Shown here: piece by piece, positions 43,129-55,479 of the stretch
Position numbering within the stretch: position 1 is the first letter of the stretch
How the letters are laid out: every line of letters starts with the position of its first letter
Assembly: GCA_964019415.1 (NCBI GenBank)
Contig: OZ025868.1
Span: 8,737,776 to 8,801,775 of the forward strand
Direction of reading: 5' to 3'
Length of the DNA stretch: 64,000 bases
From: Ianthella basta
Taxonomy: Eukaryota; Porifera; Demospongiae; Verongiida; Ianthellidae
Program-made: the position numbers and the translations under genes
Notes under the pieces: model-generated
What the model was told of the DNA's origin: nothing
Databases searched by the model: none
What the model saw: only the letters and a program-made list of their open reading frames with translations

Positions 43129-43981
43129 TTTGGACACGCTAATAAAAGTGCTCTTTGACCACGCATCACTACTACTGTTGGGAAGATGCTGGTGCCCGTT
43201 CTACTCTGTTTAAGTGCCGTAGCAAACGTCGCTGTGTGCAGCGGCCATTCAGCTCTGGAAGCAAAGTACAGCTACTCACTGGTGCTGAGTAACCTTAACT
43301 ACGAGCTGTACTGGTCTTTCGACCCTGCCAACGACAACGTCTCCATCGCTGTACGCGTCAAGACGCTGGGATGGGTTGGTCTGGGCGTGTCGGAGAGAGG
43401 TGGAATGGAGAACGCGGACATTGTAACTGGTCGAGTGGTGAACGGAAATGCCGAACTGACGGTACGTGCAGTTAGCTTTTGTCCACGAGAGAATAGATAC
43501 AGATAGCTACAACTGCAGTGGTGGTTTAGCTATACTTTGCTTTTGTAGGATCGCTTTGCAGCCATGCAAGGCTACCCTTCTCCGGACACGACACAAAACT
43601 GGTTTCTGATTGGAGGTAGTGAGAGTGACGGGTGGACGACTTTGGAGTTCTGGCGGTACCTCGACACGGGAGATACAGTTTCAGACAGAGTTATTTCTAA
43701 GGTGTGTAAGCTATTTCATTCACCGATTGGCTGCAACAAACTCATTCTTTGTACCATGCGTGTGTTGCTATACGTATGTGTAGATAGCTATTTATTAAGT
43801 GTTTCACATGCATGTAGGGAGACAGTGCCTGCCGTGCTGGCAAAGGTGAGTAGGTGAATAGATCAAGAGCAACAGATTTATATGCAGCTGCATGATTGAC
43901 GGACATTTTTGGCCACCAAGTCCTTCTGTCAGCTGCGTACGAAGTGAAAATTAATGTAGTGTGAGACCAGTTTGTAGCTAA

Positions 43982-44393
43982 CAGCCCGTTTACACAACGC
44001 GCCTGAACGGTTCCTATACTGTAGTGTAACAGCCCGTTTACACTACTCAGCGGAACGGTTCTGGAACGGTTCTGGAACGGTTCTTACCGTAGTGTAAACG
44101 GGTGTGGAACGGTTCCAAAGCGAACCGTTCCGGGCGGAGCGGTACCTCGGGTAGGCGGCTTAAACCGGTCCAGAACCGTTCCGTTCGCTATAGTGAAAAT
44201 GATACCGCTCGTAAGCTGCTGTTCACGCCACTTGTCTCGCGCGTAACCGTGTAGTTGGAGAGCGCAGAAAAGCTTCAGCAGTTCTTCTTCAGTACGCGGC
44301 AACCTGTATCGTGCTCTACTGGTTGGAAGCGTGCTCTACTGGCATCTTCCAACCAGTAGTAGCGTTGCGTGGTCAAAGAGCACTTTTACGTAT
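43982..44393 (+). mobile_element. PIF/Harbinger-like fragment in intron 2 of copy B
   Basis: Starts CAGCCCGTTTACAC after TAA, contains a second nested CAGCCCGTTTACACTA start at 44030, and continues with GGAACGGTTCTGGAACGG repeats. It ends with an inverted copy of the gene's own start region (CATCTTCCAACCAGTAGTAG). Corresponds to the left part of 20462-22842. Confidence 0.55.
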
Positions 44394-44469
44394 AATTAAG
44401 TGTGTACATCACTATTGTGTGTACAGATGTAGCCAATCTGTAATACAGTGAATTTATATTATAACAATA

Positions 44470-44862
44470 TAACAAGAAAAAGGTACTTACCTCTGCAATT
44501 GGACGAAAAGTTGGAGGTTTGCCACTGTGCTGGAAGGCCTTTTCGGAGAATCCCACTCCTCATCAGCAGCACTGGGCAGCGTCCAGATGTCACCAAGCAA
44601 CCACGTTGTACGCGATTGGTCGGTGCCATCCGTCCGCGTTGATGTTTAAAACGTCGTTTTCACCCGAAAACAGAGAAAGCATCGTGGCATGGGTAAATAA
44701 ACTGTAACAAAAGACGTGGCTAGACTAACACCATGCCGGAATGTCACCGCGATGTAAGTGGGCAACAACATCACCACGAGGGTGCACGAGTGCCATCTGG
44801 TCCCACGAAGGGCGCAACAGTAGGGCCCTTCGTGGGACCAGATGGCACTCGTGGTGGCAGTT
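44470..44862. mobile_element. copy B-specific insertion of about 390 bp ending in a perfect hairpin
   Basis: Absent from copy A, where ATAGCAATATAGTAG runs directly to TGTCTTTGAGCGC. It contains an ACTTACC that would be a splice donor on the minus strand, and a 29-bp perfect inverted repeat at its right end. Element type is not recognised. Confidence 0.5.
44785..44853. repeat. perfect 29-bp hairpin with 11-nt loop
   Basis: The left arm 44785-44813 (CACGAGTGCCATCTGGTCCC onward) is exactly complementary to 44825-44853. The flanks keep weak extra complementarity. No equivalent exists in copy A. Confidence 0.8.
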
Positions 44863-45663
44863 GTGTCTTTGAGCGCATAATGCATGATCAAGCAATGCAT
44901 TAACAATCTGATACTACTGATTATATTTGTCAATGCATGTTATAATATCTGTATTACTCCTTGTACATATGTAACTCATGGCATGCAGACATTCAACCCT
45001 GTCATCTATGCGTGGGGAACAACTGACACTGTGGAGTATCACATGACCAGAAGAGGGAGCCAGGCAGTTAACTTTGTCCAGGGAGACCAGGGACCTCCAC
45101 TGCCTTCAGAAGCCAAGACATTTCAGCTGCGTGTTAACAATGTAAGTTAATGCAGTATTAACTTTCATTGTGACCATTGATAGAGCTAGCTGAATGCCCG
45201 CCGTTCGGGTAGGTTCCCAGCATATCGTTTGAAATTTGAGCATTGAACCAATCAAAACCGTCCATATAATATAATTGGGGGCATTCCATAGACTCCCTCC
45301 GTAAAACTTCATGCACAAAGAATTTACTTATGTTAATCCATTTCATCTAAAGGAGTCCAGTGGTGAATGCGCTAACCACCTTAGGTCACCCCCATATTGC
45401 CGTGACATACTCTTCCACGTTTGGTAATGATTGGTGGAAAATGGAAGGAGGAGTTCACGATGCTATCCCTATATCTTAGATATGGCGGCGACCATAAAAA
45501 GGGCAAGAACTTGGACAGAACGGCCTTAAACCAAATTTCAGCTCGGCAAGGTTCCTCACACTATGCCTATTTGGAATCCTACCACGTTTCATGACGTTGC
45601 ATCCAGAATTGAAGGAGTATATCCCGGACAACGAAAATGTGCGTTACGGTTATTATAATCTCA

Positions 45664-46008
45664 TCTAATATATGAAGCTGAAAGTGTCTGTCTGTCTGTG
45701 TGTGAGTTCGTGATACGCGCGAGCGTTTCTTGCTCCGTCGCCCTCAAACTCACAACAAACGTCAAAATGCAAGTCCATCTTTAAACCGTTGTGAAGAATG
45801 AACAACTACCCTTGAAGAGAATATACAAGCATGAATGCATGCTGTACATAACTATTATGTAACAGTATAATTAGCTATGCATTATACAGTCTTCTGGACT
45901 GAACTGACTCAACCCACTGTTGTGTGCATGTTCTTTACTAGCAAGTGTTGGTGTTGGAAGCGTAGGCGTTGGGCGCCGTAGCTTGCCGAAGGTGGGCCAC
46001 TCTGCTAG
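45664..46008 (+). mobile_element. short non-autonomous Helitron-like element
   Basis: Starts TCTAATATATGAAGC after an A and ends with a hairpin (CTTGCCGAAGGTGGGCC region) plus ACTCTGCTAG before a T. TC start, CTAG end, A/T insertion and no target duplication fit Helitrons. Present only in copy B. Confidence 0.6.
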
Positions 46009-46300
46009 TCTAATATATAAAGCCAAAAGTTTCTGTCTGTGTGTGTGTCCGGGATACGCGCACACATTCCTTGCTCTATCGCTGTCAAATTCGCTGTGGT
46101 TGCTGGGGGCATCGGGGGTCAGGTTATAGTGGGGTTGACGTCGCCCGTCTGGCCGTTCTCAGAGAGTTATTTGTCTATACAATCACCCTGATCGAGGCTC
46201 CAAAAACATGCATGCCTATGCAAACAGCAGATGTGTAGCCATGGTAACATGGAGACAACGTTGTGACTTCATGTCAAAAACTAACGAACTGAGTAGACTA
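46009..46300 (+). mobile_element. second Helitron-like 5' end, head-to-tail with the first
   Basis: TCTAATATATAAAGCCAAAA and TGTGTGTGTCCGGGATACGC follow directly on the CTAG of the preceding element and match its 5' end (TCTAATATATGAAGC, GTGATACGCGC). No 3' hairpin is found. The right limit is set where copy A sequence resumes. Confidence 0.5.
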
Positions 46301-46691
46301 CATGGACACATCCCACATGCACAATTGGTAGGCTATAATTAGTCATATGCGCACCTTGCACTGTATCATTTTTATATGAATGTGGAGTAATGACCTTGCA
46401 TGCAATAATTGTACACTTTCCATTCAGGTGACTATTCCAGGTAAGAATACCACTTACTGGTGCGAGGGGTTCATGCTGCCAGAGGAAATTAGGAGTAAAA
46501 CGAAACATATGATCAAGGTACGAAAATATATTATATACACCATTACCATGGTATCAATACAGGAGGATATATTCACTATCTGTGGTGTTATACTGCACTG
46601 CAATGTTATTGTTGTCATAATCCAAATGTGGGTAAGAATTATCATAACAAACTGCAGTGAACTGTAACCAACCCCCTTTTCACATGGACAC

Positions 46692-47265
46692 TCCAAAGTA
46701 GTCTCGTCCCCAGCCCACTTCCGGCCGCCATTTTTAATTGGGCCAGGAGGTGGTCTGGTGTTTATAGTCGAAATACTTGGCACTCCAGCTCGCTAGCGAG
46801 CTGGCCAATCAGATTATCGGAAAGTGTAAACATCATCAACGTCATTGTACGTAACGGTGTGACAGTCATGGTATCCTGATTAGAAGCAAAAGGAGTTGCG
46901 TTGAACCTTTGTGAGAGATGCCGTCAAACAGGCCTGCTTTGATCTGGGATACGCCGCAGCTACGAGCGACCAAGTCAAAGCGATTACAGAGTTTCTGCAA
47001 GGAAGGGATGTTTTCGTATCCCTGCCTACCAGCGAAGGGAAGTCTCTTTGCGCACGATTGAGGTGTTTATTATGCAAATCGACCGGTATGTTGGAACCGG
47101 GTCTTCCAGTCATGTTCACGACCCTACTCCATTTGATCTGGGCAGCAACATGTTCGGTGGCTGTGGCATTCACGGCTGCCTGAAGAAGAATCGCTTCTTT
47201 TGCATAGTTGGAATGCCTTGCATGCTGAAAATAAATGAGCATTGCCCTCCAACAACGCAAGATCT
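46692..47265 (+). mobile_element. element fragment with a RecQ-like helicase N-terminus
   Basis: From 46911 an open frame reads QACFDLGYAAATSDQVKAIT then FLQGRDVFVSLPTSEGKSL. That is the Q-motif and Walker A region of RecQ/DEAD-type helicases with PTSEGKS in place of PTGxGKS. After about 47060 the similarity stops. The left 150 bp resembles the end of the MITE at 16435. Only in copy B; in A different sequence (26230-27100) occupies the place. Confidence 0.6.
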
Positions 47266-47454
47266 AATGTTGCCATATGCCAAAGGATGATTTAAGTACT
47301 AAGCATCAATCACCTCGCAATTTGCAAACATCCAAGACTTCAAATTTGTTTTCTTCATACCCAAACTCTTCCTTGTCATCTGAACTTTCATTTCATGCAG
47401 CCACCAAATATGACATTTTATGATGATTCAAGCCTAATTATGCCCTCATCACAT

Positions 47455-50400
47455 CACGGCTGTTTCGTAATGGCAGCTTAGTTTAAATGGTTGCAGATTG
47501 GGAATCGGGATTTGATCTAGAGCTGTACTGTGGGAAAGTTGTTTTTTAGCCTTTTTCTCCGTGAAAGCCGAGACAATCCATATGAAACTCCATATCAAGG
47601 TGAGCAGAACAGTGGATAATGTGCTGTAAAGGATGAAAGCGTTGTTTATGTTGTTATGTTAGCGATATTTTGGCAAACATTTGCTCGTACGCGTATTAAA
47701 CGGATGGTTGTGCTTTTCTCCGGGTTTTCCTGCCAACATGCTATGCATGCCATGATAACCCAACCACTCTACTACATAGCAAAGGAGAGCTTGTTCTTGA
47801 GCCATTTTCTTACTTCATGTTTTAAACAAAAATAGAATAGTCACAGCTAATGAATAGTGCAGCATGTGTATAGGGTAGGTGACTACATTATGCACTTCCC
47901 CACGACCCCAGCTAGTGTCACTAAGTCTCAGTGAATTGAGAATGTCTCTGTATTGCAGTTTCTGCTCTACCTTTGCTATATTGAATCTGCATGCAGTTTT
48001 TGAATGTGTTACTGTTTCATGCATGCATGTTATAGCTATTAGCTAGCTAGCTTTTTGATCTGAAAGGACATGAACAGTTCATGACTGTTATTCCAGCCTG
48101 GAAACTGCAGTTGCATGACTACTGACTAGGAACTTCCAAAGAGGCATATGCTATGTGATAGCACTATATAATTCAGCTTGCATATTTATACGTAGTTACA
48201 TAGAAGTATATAGATATGAACTGGCAGTGCACTGAATTATATTATCATGAATCCATGCCTGCAAAGTACCATACAGCAATAGTAGCTATGTATCATTGAA
48301 TAAATTGATTAAAACATAGTATATCAAATAGTGATCCCTTCCAATTGCAACATTGCATGCACGTGTTAGTGTGGACACATTGTTAACTGTTCTACACTGT
48401 TAAAAATATGGTGTGACTGTCACACCACTCAGTGCTCACACCAAGTGTGTGATCAGTCACACCATTACTTTAGTGTGACATTCACACTGACACCAGTGTC
48501 CACACTGTTGTTCACATCATTTCTAATAGATTAAGTGACTGTATGTAAGTGACTTATAATAGACCTGTGAACAAAATGGCGGCTGTGATCGCGTTGCATT
48601 GAGATTCCTGCCAAGATTTCTGGCAACTTACCGATTGTGATGGCCACATTAGAGCAGGACGGTGCGAAGAGTAAGTATCTTAGGATAGGCATATGGAATG
48701 TACGCTTAGACATCTTGGGAGTCAGCGAAGCTCACTTGAGAGGATGCGGTGAGAAGGACGTAGACAGTGTAGAGGTGGTGTATTCAGGCATTACAGAAGG
48801 AAGGGTGAAAGGCGGTGTTGCGGTGCTGATTTCAGAGAACTTGAGCGTAGGTGTGAAGGAATGGAGGTGCATGAACGAGAGGTTGATGAAGGTGAGGTTA
48901 AGGTTGGAAAATGGGTGGTTAACAGTGGTGCAGGTATACGCCCCTACGGTAGATAGTGCAGAAGAGCTGAAGACCACTTTTTATGACAGCCTGGAGGAGC
49001 TGCTAGCCAGAGTCCCAAAGAGTGACCAGCTGGTCGTGATGGGTGATTTCAATGCTCAGGTGGGAAGAGACACAACAACATGGAATGGAGTAATTGGAAA
49101 GCATGGGGAGGAAGTAAAGAATAGAAATGGTCAGAAGCTGCTGGGTTTGTGTGCTATGAACTAACTGGTGGTCCTGAACACCGCCTACCAGCATAAAGAC
49201 ATCCACAAGTACACCTGGGAAAACAAAGAAAGGGGGCTCAGATCCATCATTGACTATTTCATAGTCAAGAAAGCCCTGAGGCCCGGAGTAGCAGATGTCA
49301 AAGTGATAAGGGGAGCAGAGTTAGACAGTGACCATTACCTAGTACTAATGAAGGTGTGCCTGAAACCAAAGAAGCCGAGGAAGGAGACAGGTTTGACTAA
49401 GGAGAAGCTGAGGGTGAACAAGTTAGCAGACAGCATCACAAGGAGGAGATTCCAGGTTGAGCTTAGTAGTAGATTTAGACAGAGGAAATGTGTGGGTGGA
49501 CATGGTGTGGAGAGGGTGTGGCAGGAGTTCAGAGACTCAATCACAGAAGCAACAGAAAAGGTAGTGGGTAGAAGTACGAAAAAAATCAAGAAGGCAACTA
49601 GCTGGTGGAGTGAGGAGGTGAAACAGGCAGTATGAAAGAAGAAAGACCTGTACAAGAAGGGTTTAGGAGAAAGGTCGGACAGAGCTTGGGAAGATTATAA
49701 GGTGGCAAAGAAAGGAGGCAAAACGTGTGGTAAGGGAGGCGAAGGAAGCAGACTGGGTAAGATGTGGAAAGCAGCTGCAAAAGAACTTTCTCAAAAATTG
49801 CAGGGTAATTTGGAAGAAAGTGAGAGAAAAGGAGAGTACAAGTAGACTGAAATCCAGAATTGAGAGAAAGGATGGCAAGTTGCTGACTGACACTGTTGAG
49901 GTGAAGAAGAGGTGGATGGATCATTTTAGTGAGTTGTTAGAAGGTGATGGGGGAGAGGTAGATATGGTGCTGGAAGAAAGGGAGATTGAGGAAGGACTAT
50001 CGGAGGAGATTACAGAAGAGGAGATCAGGAGAGCTATAGCAAGACTGAAGAGGGGCAAAGCTGCTGGAGTGTGTGGTATACAGGGAGAAATGTTGAAGGC
50101 CAGAAGGGACACAGTGGTGAGATGGTTGCACATAATCTTCAATATAGTGTGGGAAAAGGAAAAGCTCCTGAGGACTGGCAGAAGGCAGTGATAGTTGCAA
50201 TACATAAGAAAGGAAGCAAGAAGTTGTGCAAGAATTATAGAGGGATCAGTCTGCTCAGTATCCCAGGCAAAATCTTTGCGAAGATTCTGGACGCCAGAAT
50301 ACGCCAGGTGACAGAAGGTCAGGTGATGGAAGAGCAAGCAGGTTTTAGAGTGGGAAGAGGGTGTAGAGATCAGATCTTTGTTATCAGACAGTTGGCAGAG

Positions 50401-53135
50401 AAGACTATTGAGAAGGATGGTAAAATGTATGCTGCATTTATTGACCTGGAAAAGGCTTATGACAAAGTCTGGAGAGAAGATATGCGGAGGACTTTAGCTA
50501 CATATGGAGTGTCAGGCAGACTTTTGAGAGCTGTGAAAGCCCTGTATGAAAACAGCAAGGCCAGGGTGAGAGTGGAAGGTGAACTGACGGAGTGTTTTGA
50601 GGTGCGGCAGGGAGTGAGGCAAGGATGTCCCCTATTTAATGTCTTCTTGGATATGGTGGCCCGAGAAGCGAGGGCTCAGTTTAATGAAGGAGTCAGACTG
50701 GACAAGTGTACAATGCAACTACTAATGTTCGCAGATGATACAGTCCTCCTTGCTGAGACAGAAGAAGATCTGCAACACAATGTTGAAGAGTTCAGTGAAG
50801 CGGTGAAGCGGCATAGATTGGCAATGAACACGGAAAAGACAACAACAATGGTTTTTAGTAGGAAGCAGGTGGATTGTAGTGTGGAGGTAGATGGCCGGAA
50901 ACTGGAGAATGTAGGGAAGCAAACATATCTGGGAGTGATTCTGAGTGAAGATGGGAGAATGGAATGTGAGTTGGAGAAGAGAATTGGTGCAGCTTTAAGT
51001 GCAGCGGGGGCAGTCAGAAGCCAAGTTTTTGAGAGCAGAGAATTGAGTAGAAGTGCAAAGATGCTGGTGTACAAGGCAATGATAGAGCCAACTTTGACGT
51101 ATGGTGCAGAATCTTGGGTGTTAAAGGAGAGGGAGAAACAAAGAGTTCAGGCAGCTGAGATGAGAGTGCTAAGGAAGATAGCAGAAGTGAAGAGAATAGA
51201 TCACGTAAGAAATGACGACATTAGAACACAGTTAGGGCAGGAAGGAATTGTGGAGCAGGTACGCAGAAGGAGAGAAGTCTGGGAGAAACAGGTAGAAGAA
51301 CAAGTTGGATCTATAACAGAGATGGTAATGAGTGGAGTTGTACCAGGGAAAAGACCCAGAGGGAGGCCAAGAAAGCGATGGAGCGATGCTTACTGATTGA
51401 TGCCATGATGTAGACATTCCAGTATTAGTAATCTTTAGAATACTGTATAGTATCTAACCTATGACAATATAATTATACTAAAAGCTCAATTTTCATTTGT
51501 ATGTATGAACGACCTCCATGTGTTTCAGGGATTGTGTTCTAATGATGATGATGATGATGATGACTGTGAAGCAATTTATATGCAAAGATGAGAGTTTACT
51601 TGGAATCCTACGAGCTATCTAAGTACAATTATAGCTACTCAGGATACAGCTTAGCCTGATGGTATGTTGTGTACAGTGGGAGGACCTCGTCAAACTAGTG
51701 TGCAATTTAATGTACCATTAGGTACTTTGTGTCACCCATCCCACCTGGTGGTATGCTGTGTACTATATCTGTAGTGAAATGTTCCATGAAGTGCTTAGTT
51801 TCTTATAAACTGTTCACATGAATGGTATGTTGTGTACTGCATGGTTGGAGTTAACATGACACTGCAAATATGTGTGCTCACAGTGGCAACCATGCAATTC
51901 ACACCAATTATGGGTGTAGTCATCACTCCCTATTTTTAAAAGTGTAGCGAGAAACTTTCCCATGCACATGCCAGCATTATACCAAAGTTGCACCTTCTTG
52001 AGGATCATGTTGTACATGTACTGTGGATGAGGAGGTGACACTGGGCATTGGGGCTCCATGGTGAGCAAGGGGCAGAGTCAGTACACAATATTTTCAACAC
52101 ATTATAGAGGGAACATACTGTGCAATGCATAATCCACTAGAACGCATGAAGTTTATGCTTAAAGAACACATGATGCAAACTTCGCCATTGACAGCTCAAC
52201 TGCATGCAGCCACCAAGAAAAGGAAGGAATGACAGAGCAATTGCCTAGCACATACATAACATACTGAACTTATAATTATCATGCAGATTATGTAATACAC
52301 CTAGACTTATTTAAAGCTTATGCTTAGACTAGTAGTTACTGGGAAAAAGTATGCAATAATTCTATGTTATGCATAACTTTGTAGTATAAGTGATTGAGTC
52401 ACACAGCATACAGGTGATCACTATAGTCATGTAATAATTTTATATTCAGTGTAATTATTTGACTATCCTGAGGCTGTGATTACAGCTCTGAGCTGCTGAT
52501 GCCCTGTGTCCTGTGAGATCTTAATGCTAACAATTGTCTATATAGCAAGCATGCAGCTAGCTAGCTTACACTATACTGTATAGTCAAAGCATTGCAGATC
52601 CAATTTAGCAATTTAAGGTAAAGAAAAAACTGCAATGCAGAGACATTCTCGATTCACTGAGACTTAGTCACTCTAACTGGGGTCGTGGGGAAGTGCATTA
52701 TGTAGTCACCTAGCTAGCTACCCTATACACATGCTGTGCTATGTGACTATTCTATTTTCGCTCAAAACATGAAGTAAGAAAATGGCTCAAGAACAAGCTC
52801 TCCTTTGCTATGTTGTAGAATGGTTAGGCTATCACGACATACATTGCATGTTGGTAGGAAAACCCGGAGAAACACACAATGAGCCGCTTAATACGAGCAA
52901 ATGTTTGCCGAAATATGGCTAACATAGCAGCATAAACAACGCTTTCATCCTTTACAGCACGTTATCCACTGTTCTGCTCACCTTGATATGGAGTTTCCTA
53001 TGGATTGCATCCTCTTTCACAGAGAAAAAGGCTAAATATATTCGCTCCACGATACTAGGTGAAAACTTGCATACTATGGACAGGTTTCCAAACTAAAACT
53101 AAGCTGCCGCCATTTATACATACAAAACAGCCGTG
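47455..53135. mobile_element. 5.7-kb foldback element, CAC...GTG ends, 5-bp target duplication
   Basis: Ends CACGGCTGTTT and AAACAGCCGTG, flanked by CACAT on both sides (47450-47454 and 53136-53140). Copy A has the empty site with one CACAT (about 27293). The arms run over 500 bp (about 47455-48000 and 52600-53135), for example AAATGGCTCAAGAACAAGCT on the right against its complement on the left. No transposase is seen. CAC termini plus a 5-bp duplication are the signature of Transib and RAG-like elements; family assignment is inference. Contains the LINE at 48572-51563. Confidence 0.7.
48572..51563 (+). mobile_element. RTE-like LINE, nearly full length
   Basis: APE endonuclease (48637 on): IGIWNVR, LGVSEAHL, VYAPTVDS, VVMGDFNAQVGRD, SIIDYFIVK, LDSDHYLVLMKV. 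Reverse transcriptase: AVIVAIHKKGSKKLCKNYRG, AFIDLEKAYDKVWR, GVRQGCPL, LMFADDTVLLAETEED. The end PRGRPRKRWSDAY and an (ATG)n tail suit the RTE clade. CTGTGAA flanks both sides (48565-48571, 51564-51570), a likely 7-bp target duplication. Broken by a stop at 49162, a stop at 49633 and frameshifts at about 49700 and 50170. About 20 residues of the endonuclease N-terminus between WNVR and LDILGVSE are missing. Confidence 0.85.
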
Positions 53136-55479
53136 CACATGGCATCGTGTGCATAGCCATGGCAACATGGATATTCACAGCTTTTCAGTGTCAAAACCAC
53201 AGGATACAGGTAATGTAAACGGCAGTGGACATGTCTCAATGCTAGTATCAGTTTCGAACAGATGTCTTCTGCGAAAGGCCTATAATGTGCACTGCTTCCT
53301 TGGCATCAATGCAGAACTTGGTGAACTTCTGAATTATGCAATATAAAAGCCATACTGTGCACTAAAGTTTTCCATCACCATGCAGTTAGTTTGGTAAATT
53401 CTGTATTGTGTATAATTAGTCTTTAGAATCATGTGTGGAAATGGTGCTCAATTCTAGCTACAATTGCTGACTAGGAGGTGCTCAAGGGATTTGACCACAT
53501 AGCTCAAGGTCATGCAGCACTCTGGTGCCAAATGGTCTGAACTTACTCCCACAGACTCCAATAGGTCAACATTTTAGCTATTGTAGATACCAAAAGAACT
53601 GCTGGGAATTCAACATACTGAAGCTGGTTACCAATCTTTTTGAATGTGTCCACATCATTAGTAGTGAGCTTATATAGCACCAAAGATGCACATGCAAATA
53701 GACAGTGATACATACATGTATATACAATTACAAGCGCGTGGCCTTTGGCCGCACTCGCTCCGTGTCACGTTGCCCAGTGGACAATGCAGGCCATCCATCA
53801 CCATTTGGGTGATTGCAGCTGGGTGACACTGCCTGGGTATAGTGCTGATCTTGTTTGCACTGACGTTGGCCACTGACATACACTTGCATGCACATAATAC
53901 ATATAGCTAGCTATAGCTACACCATGTTATAAGAATTGCGTGGTCATGTCTGTCCTTAGCCATAAGGCAGTGCCCAAGCCAAGCAAGCTTTCTGCACAAT
54001 AGCTTACTTCGCAATAGAGAAAGGGCTTTCAGCAGCCCAAAATGCTGACACCTAAAGTACCCAAATAGTGAAACAAAATACCCACTTACCGATAGCCAGA
54101 GCAGTACCCTCGCACCAAACAATTATAGTATACCTCTGCACAAGTGCGAGTCGTGCCTGGGAGACCCAAACTGAGGAATGCGGAGTGTCTAAGAGATGGC
54201 TTACTGCGAGGCACATGCATACAGCCAGAGCGGCCATGTTTGTGGTTACATCAATTCGTCGTCCAATCAGATGTCCATTTATAATGCCATGCACAAGCAA
54301 ATGAACAAACGAACGCACAGACTAAAAAAAAGATTAAATCAGACAGAATGGTAGTGCTGTCTATGTGGGGATGGCGGTAATTGTTTGTATGCTGTATTAC
54401 AAACGAAAAGTAGTGCTACTCCTGAACAGAAGTGAGAGCTGGCGAAAGAAACCGTCTATGAAGAAGGGAGGCTGTACAGTATTCAGAGCTAACCTTACTT
54501 CCAAGTGCAAGCATGCCATCGGGCAGAAAGCGTCCTTGTTATTTTTTGTTTTCGCCTTCTTCTTTTTCTTCTCTGTCAACTGTAGCTCACGAACGACAAG
54601 GAGTAAGACAACAACTCGTTCACAGTTCTTCTGATCCCCTTCCTGGCTAGTGCATTTTGTAGGTTAGGAAATGCTGCGGCATAGTATGGCATGTGGCGAT
54701 TCTCCAGTCTACGGGGTCCATAGCTATGGGACATATGCCATTTTCCCATGACATAATTGGCGACCGGTTGCAACGGCCTACATTGTTTCTCCGGCCACCT
54801 AATCCTTTCAGTTGCGTTTCAATCATTAGTTCCACAACGCGGCCAGATGTTCCAGGGTGCATGCGGGACATGCTTTGACCGACATTCACCCGCATGCTAT
54901 TTCGGAGGTTATCGGTGGTCGTGCCATTTGGCAGCCATTTTCACTTACTGTGCAGTTGCTTCTGGCCTCAATTTCCACATTTGTTTGGCAGTGCAGAGCT
55001 AGCTGTTACTTCTGGTTCCACTCTACAATCATTCTGCAATCAAGGGTATACAGTAGATATAGTGCAGCTCTTTTGTATGCATGTAGGGGCTGTACATGTA
55101 GACCGCCTGTGGTGTGCGTATATACGTAGCTATAACCAATTCCCTCCAGACAGTGAGTCAGAGTGCATGGCAGCTAAATATGATAGGAATTGTGGGAGTT
55201 ACTTCGTGACCAAGCCAGTCTTGCCTACTGCCACGATTTTCTAGATCAAGTCACAGCTAAATCTGCAACATGATAGTCTATCCAAACAGAAGTAGTACAT
55301 CTTGCATCCACCCACCACAGCCTACCCTAGGTTGCCCACCCAGCCACATCCCACAATGTGCTACTCACCCTGCCATGCATTTGGAGCACATTCCTTTATT
55401 GCCACTGTTGTTTGTAAGCCTTTCAAGTAGATCAGCCATTGCCCGTGTGCAATTTGCATTCCATAAAAAGTCAATAAAC
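53136..55479. other. intron 4 of copy B, continuing
   Basis: Matches 27297-29676 of copy A with small differences. No gene recognised, apart from the weak minus-strand frame described in findings. Confidence 0.45.

Noticed and set aside
46880-47260. 126-codon minus-strand frame
   Set aside because: Antisense of the RecQ-like helicase fragment.
47455-48571. RAG1/Transib transposase inside the foldback element
   Set aside because: No frame with DDE-type blocks was found in the arms or the remaining centre. Only the ends and the 5-bp duplication suggest this group.
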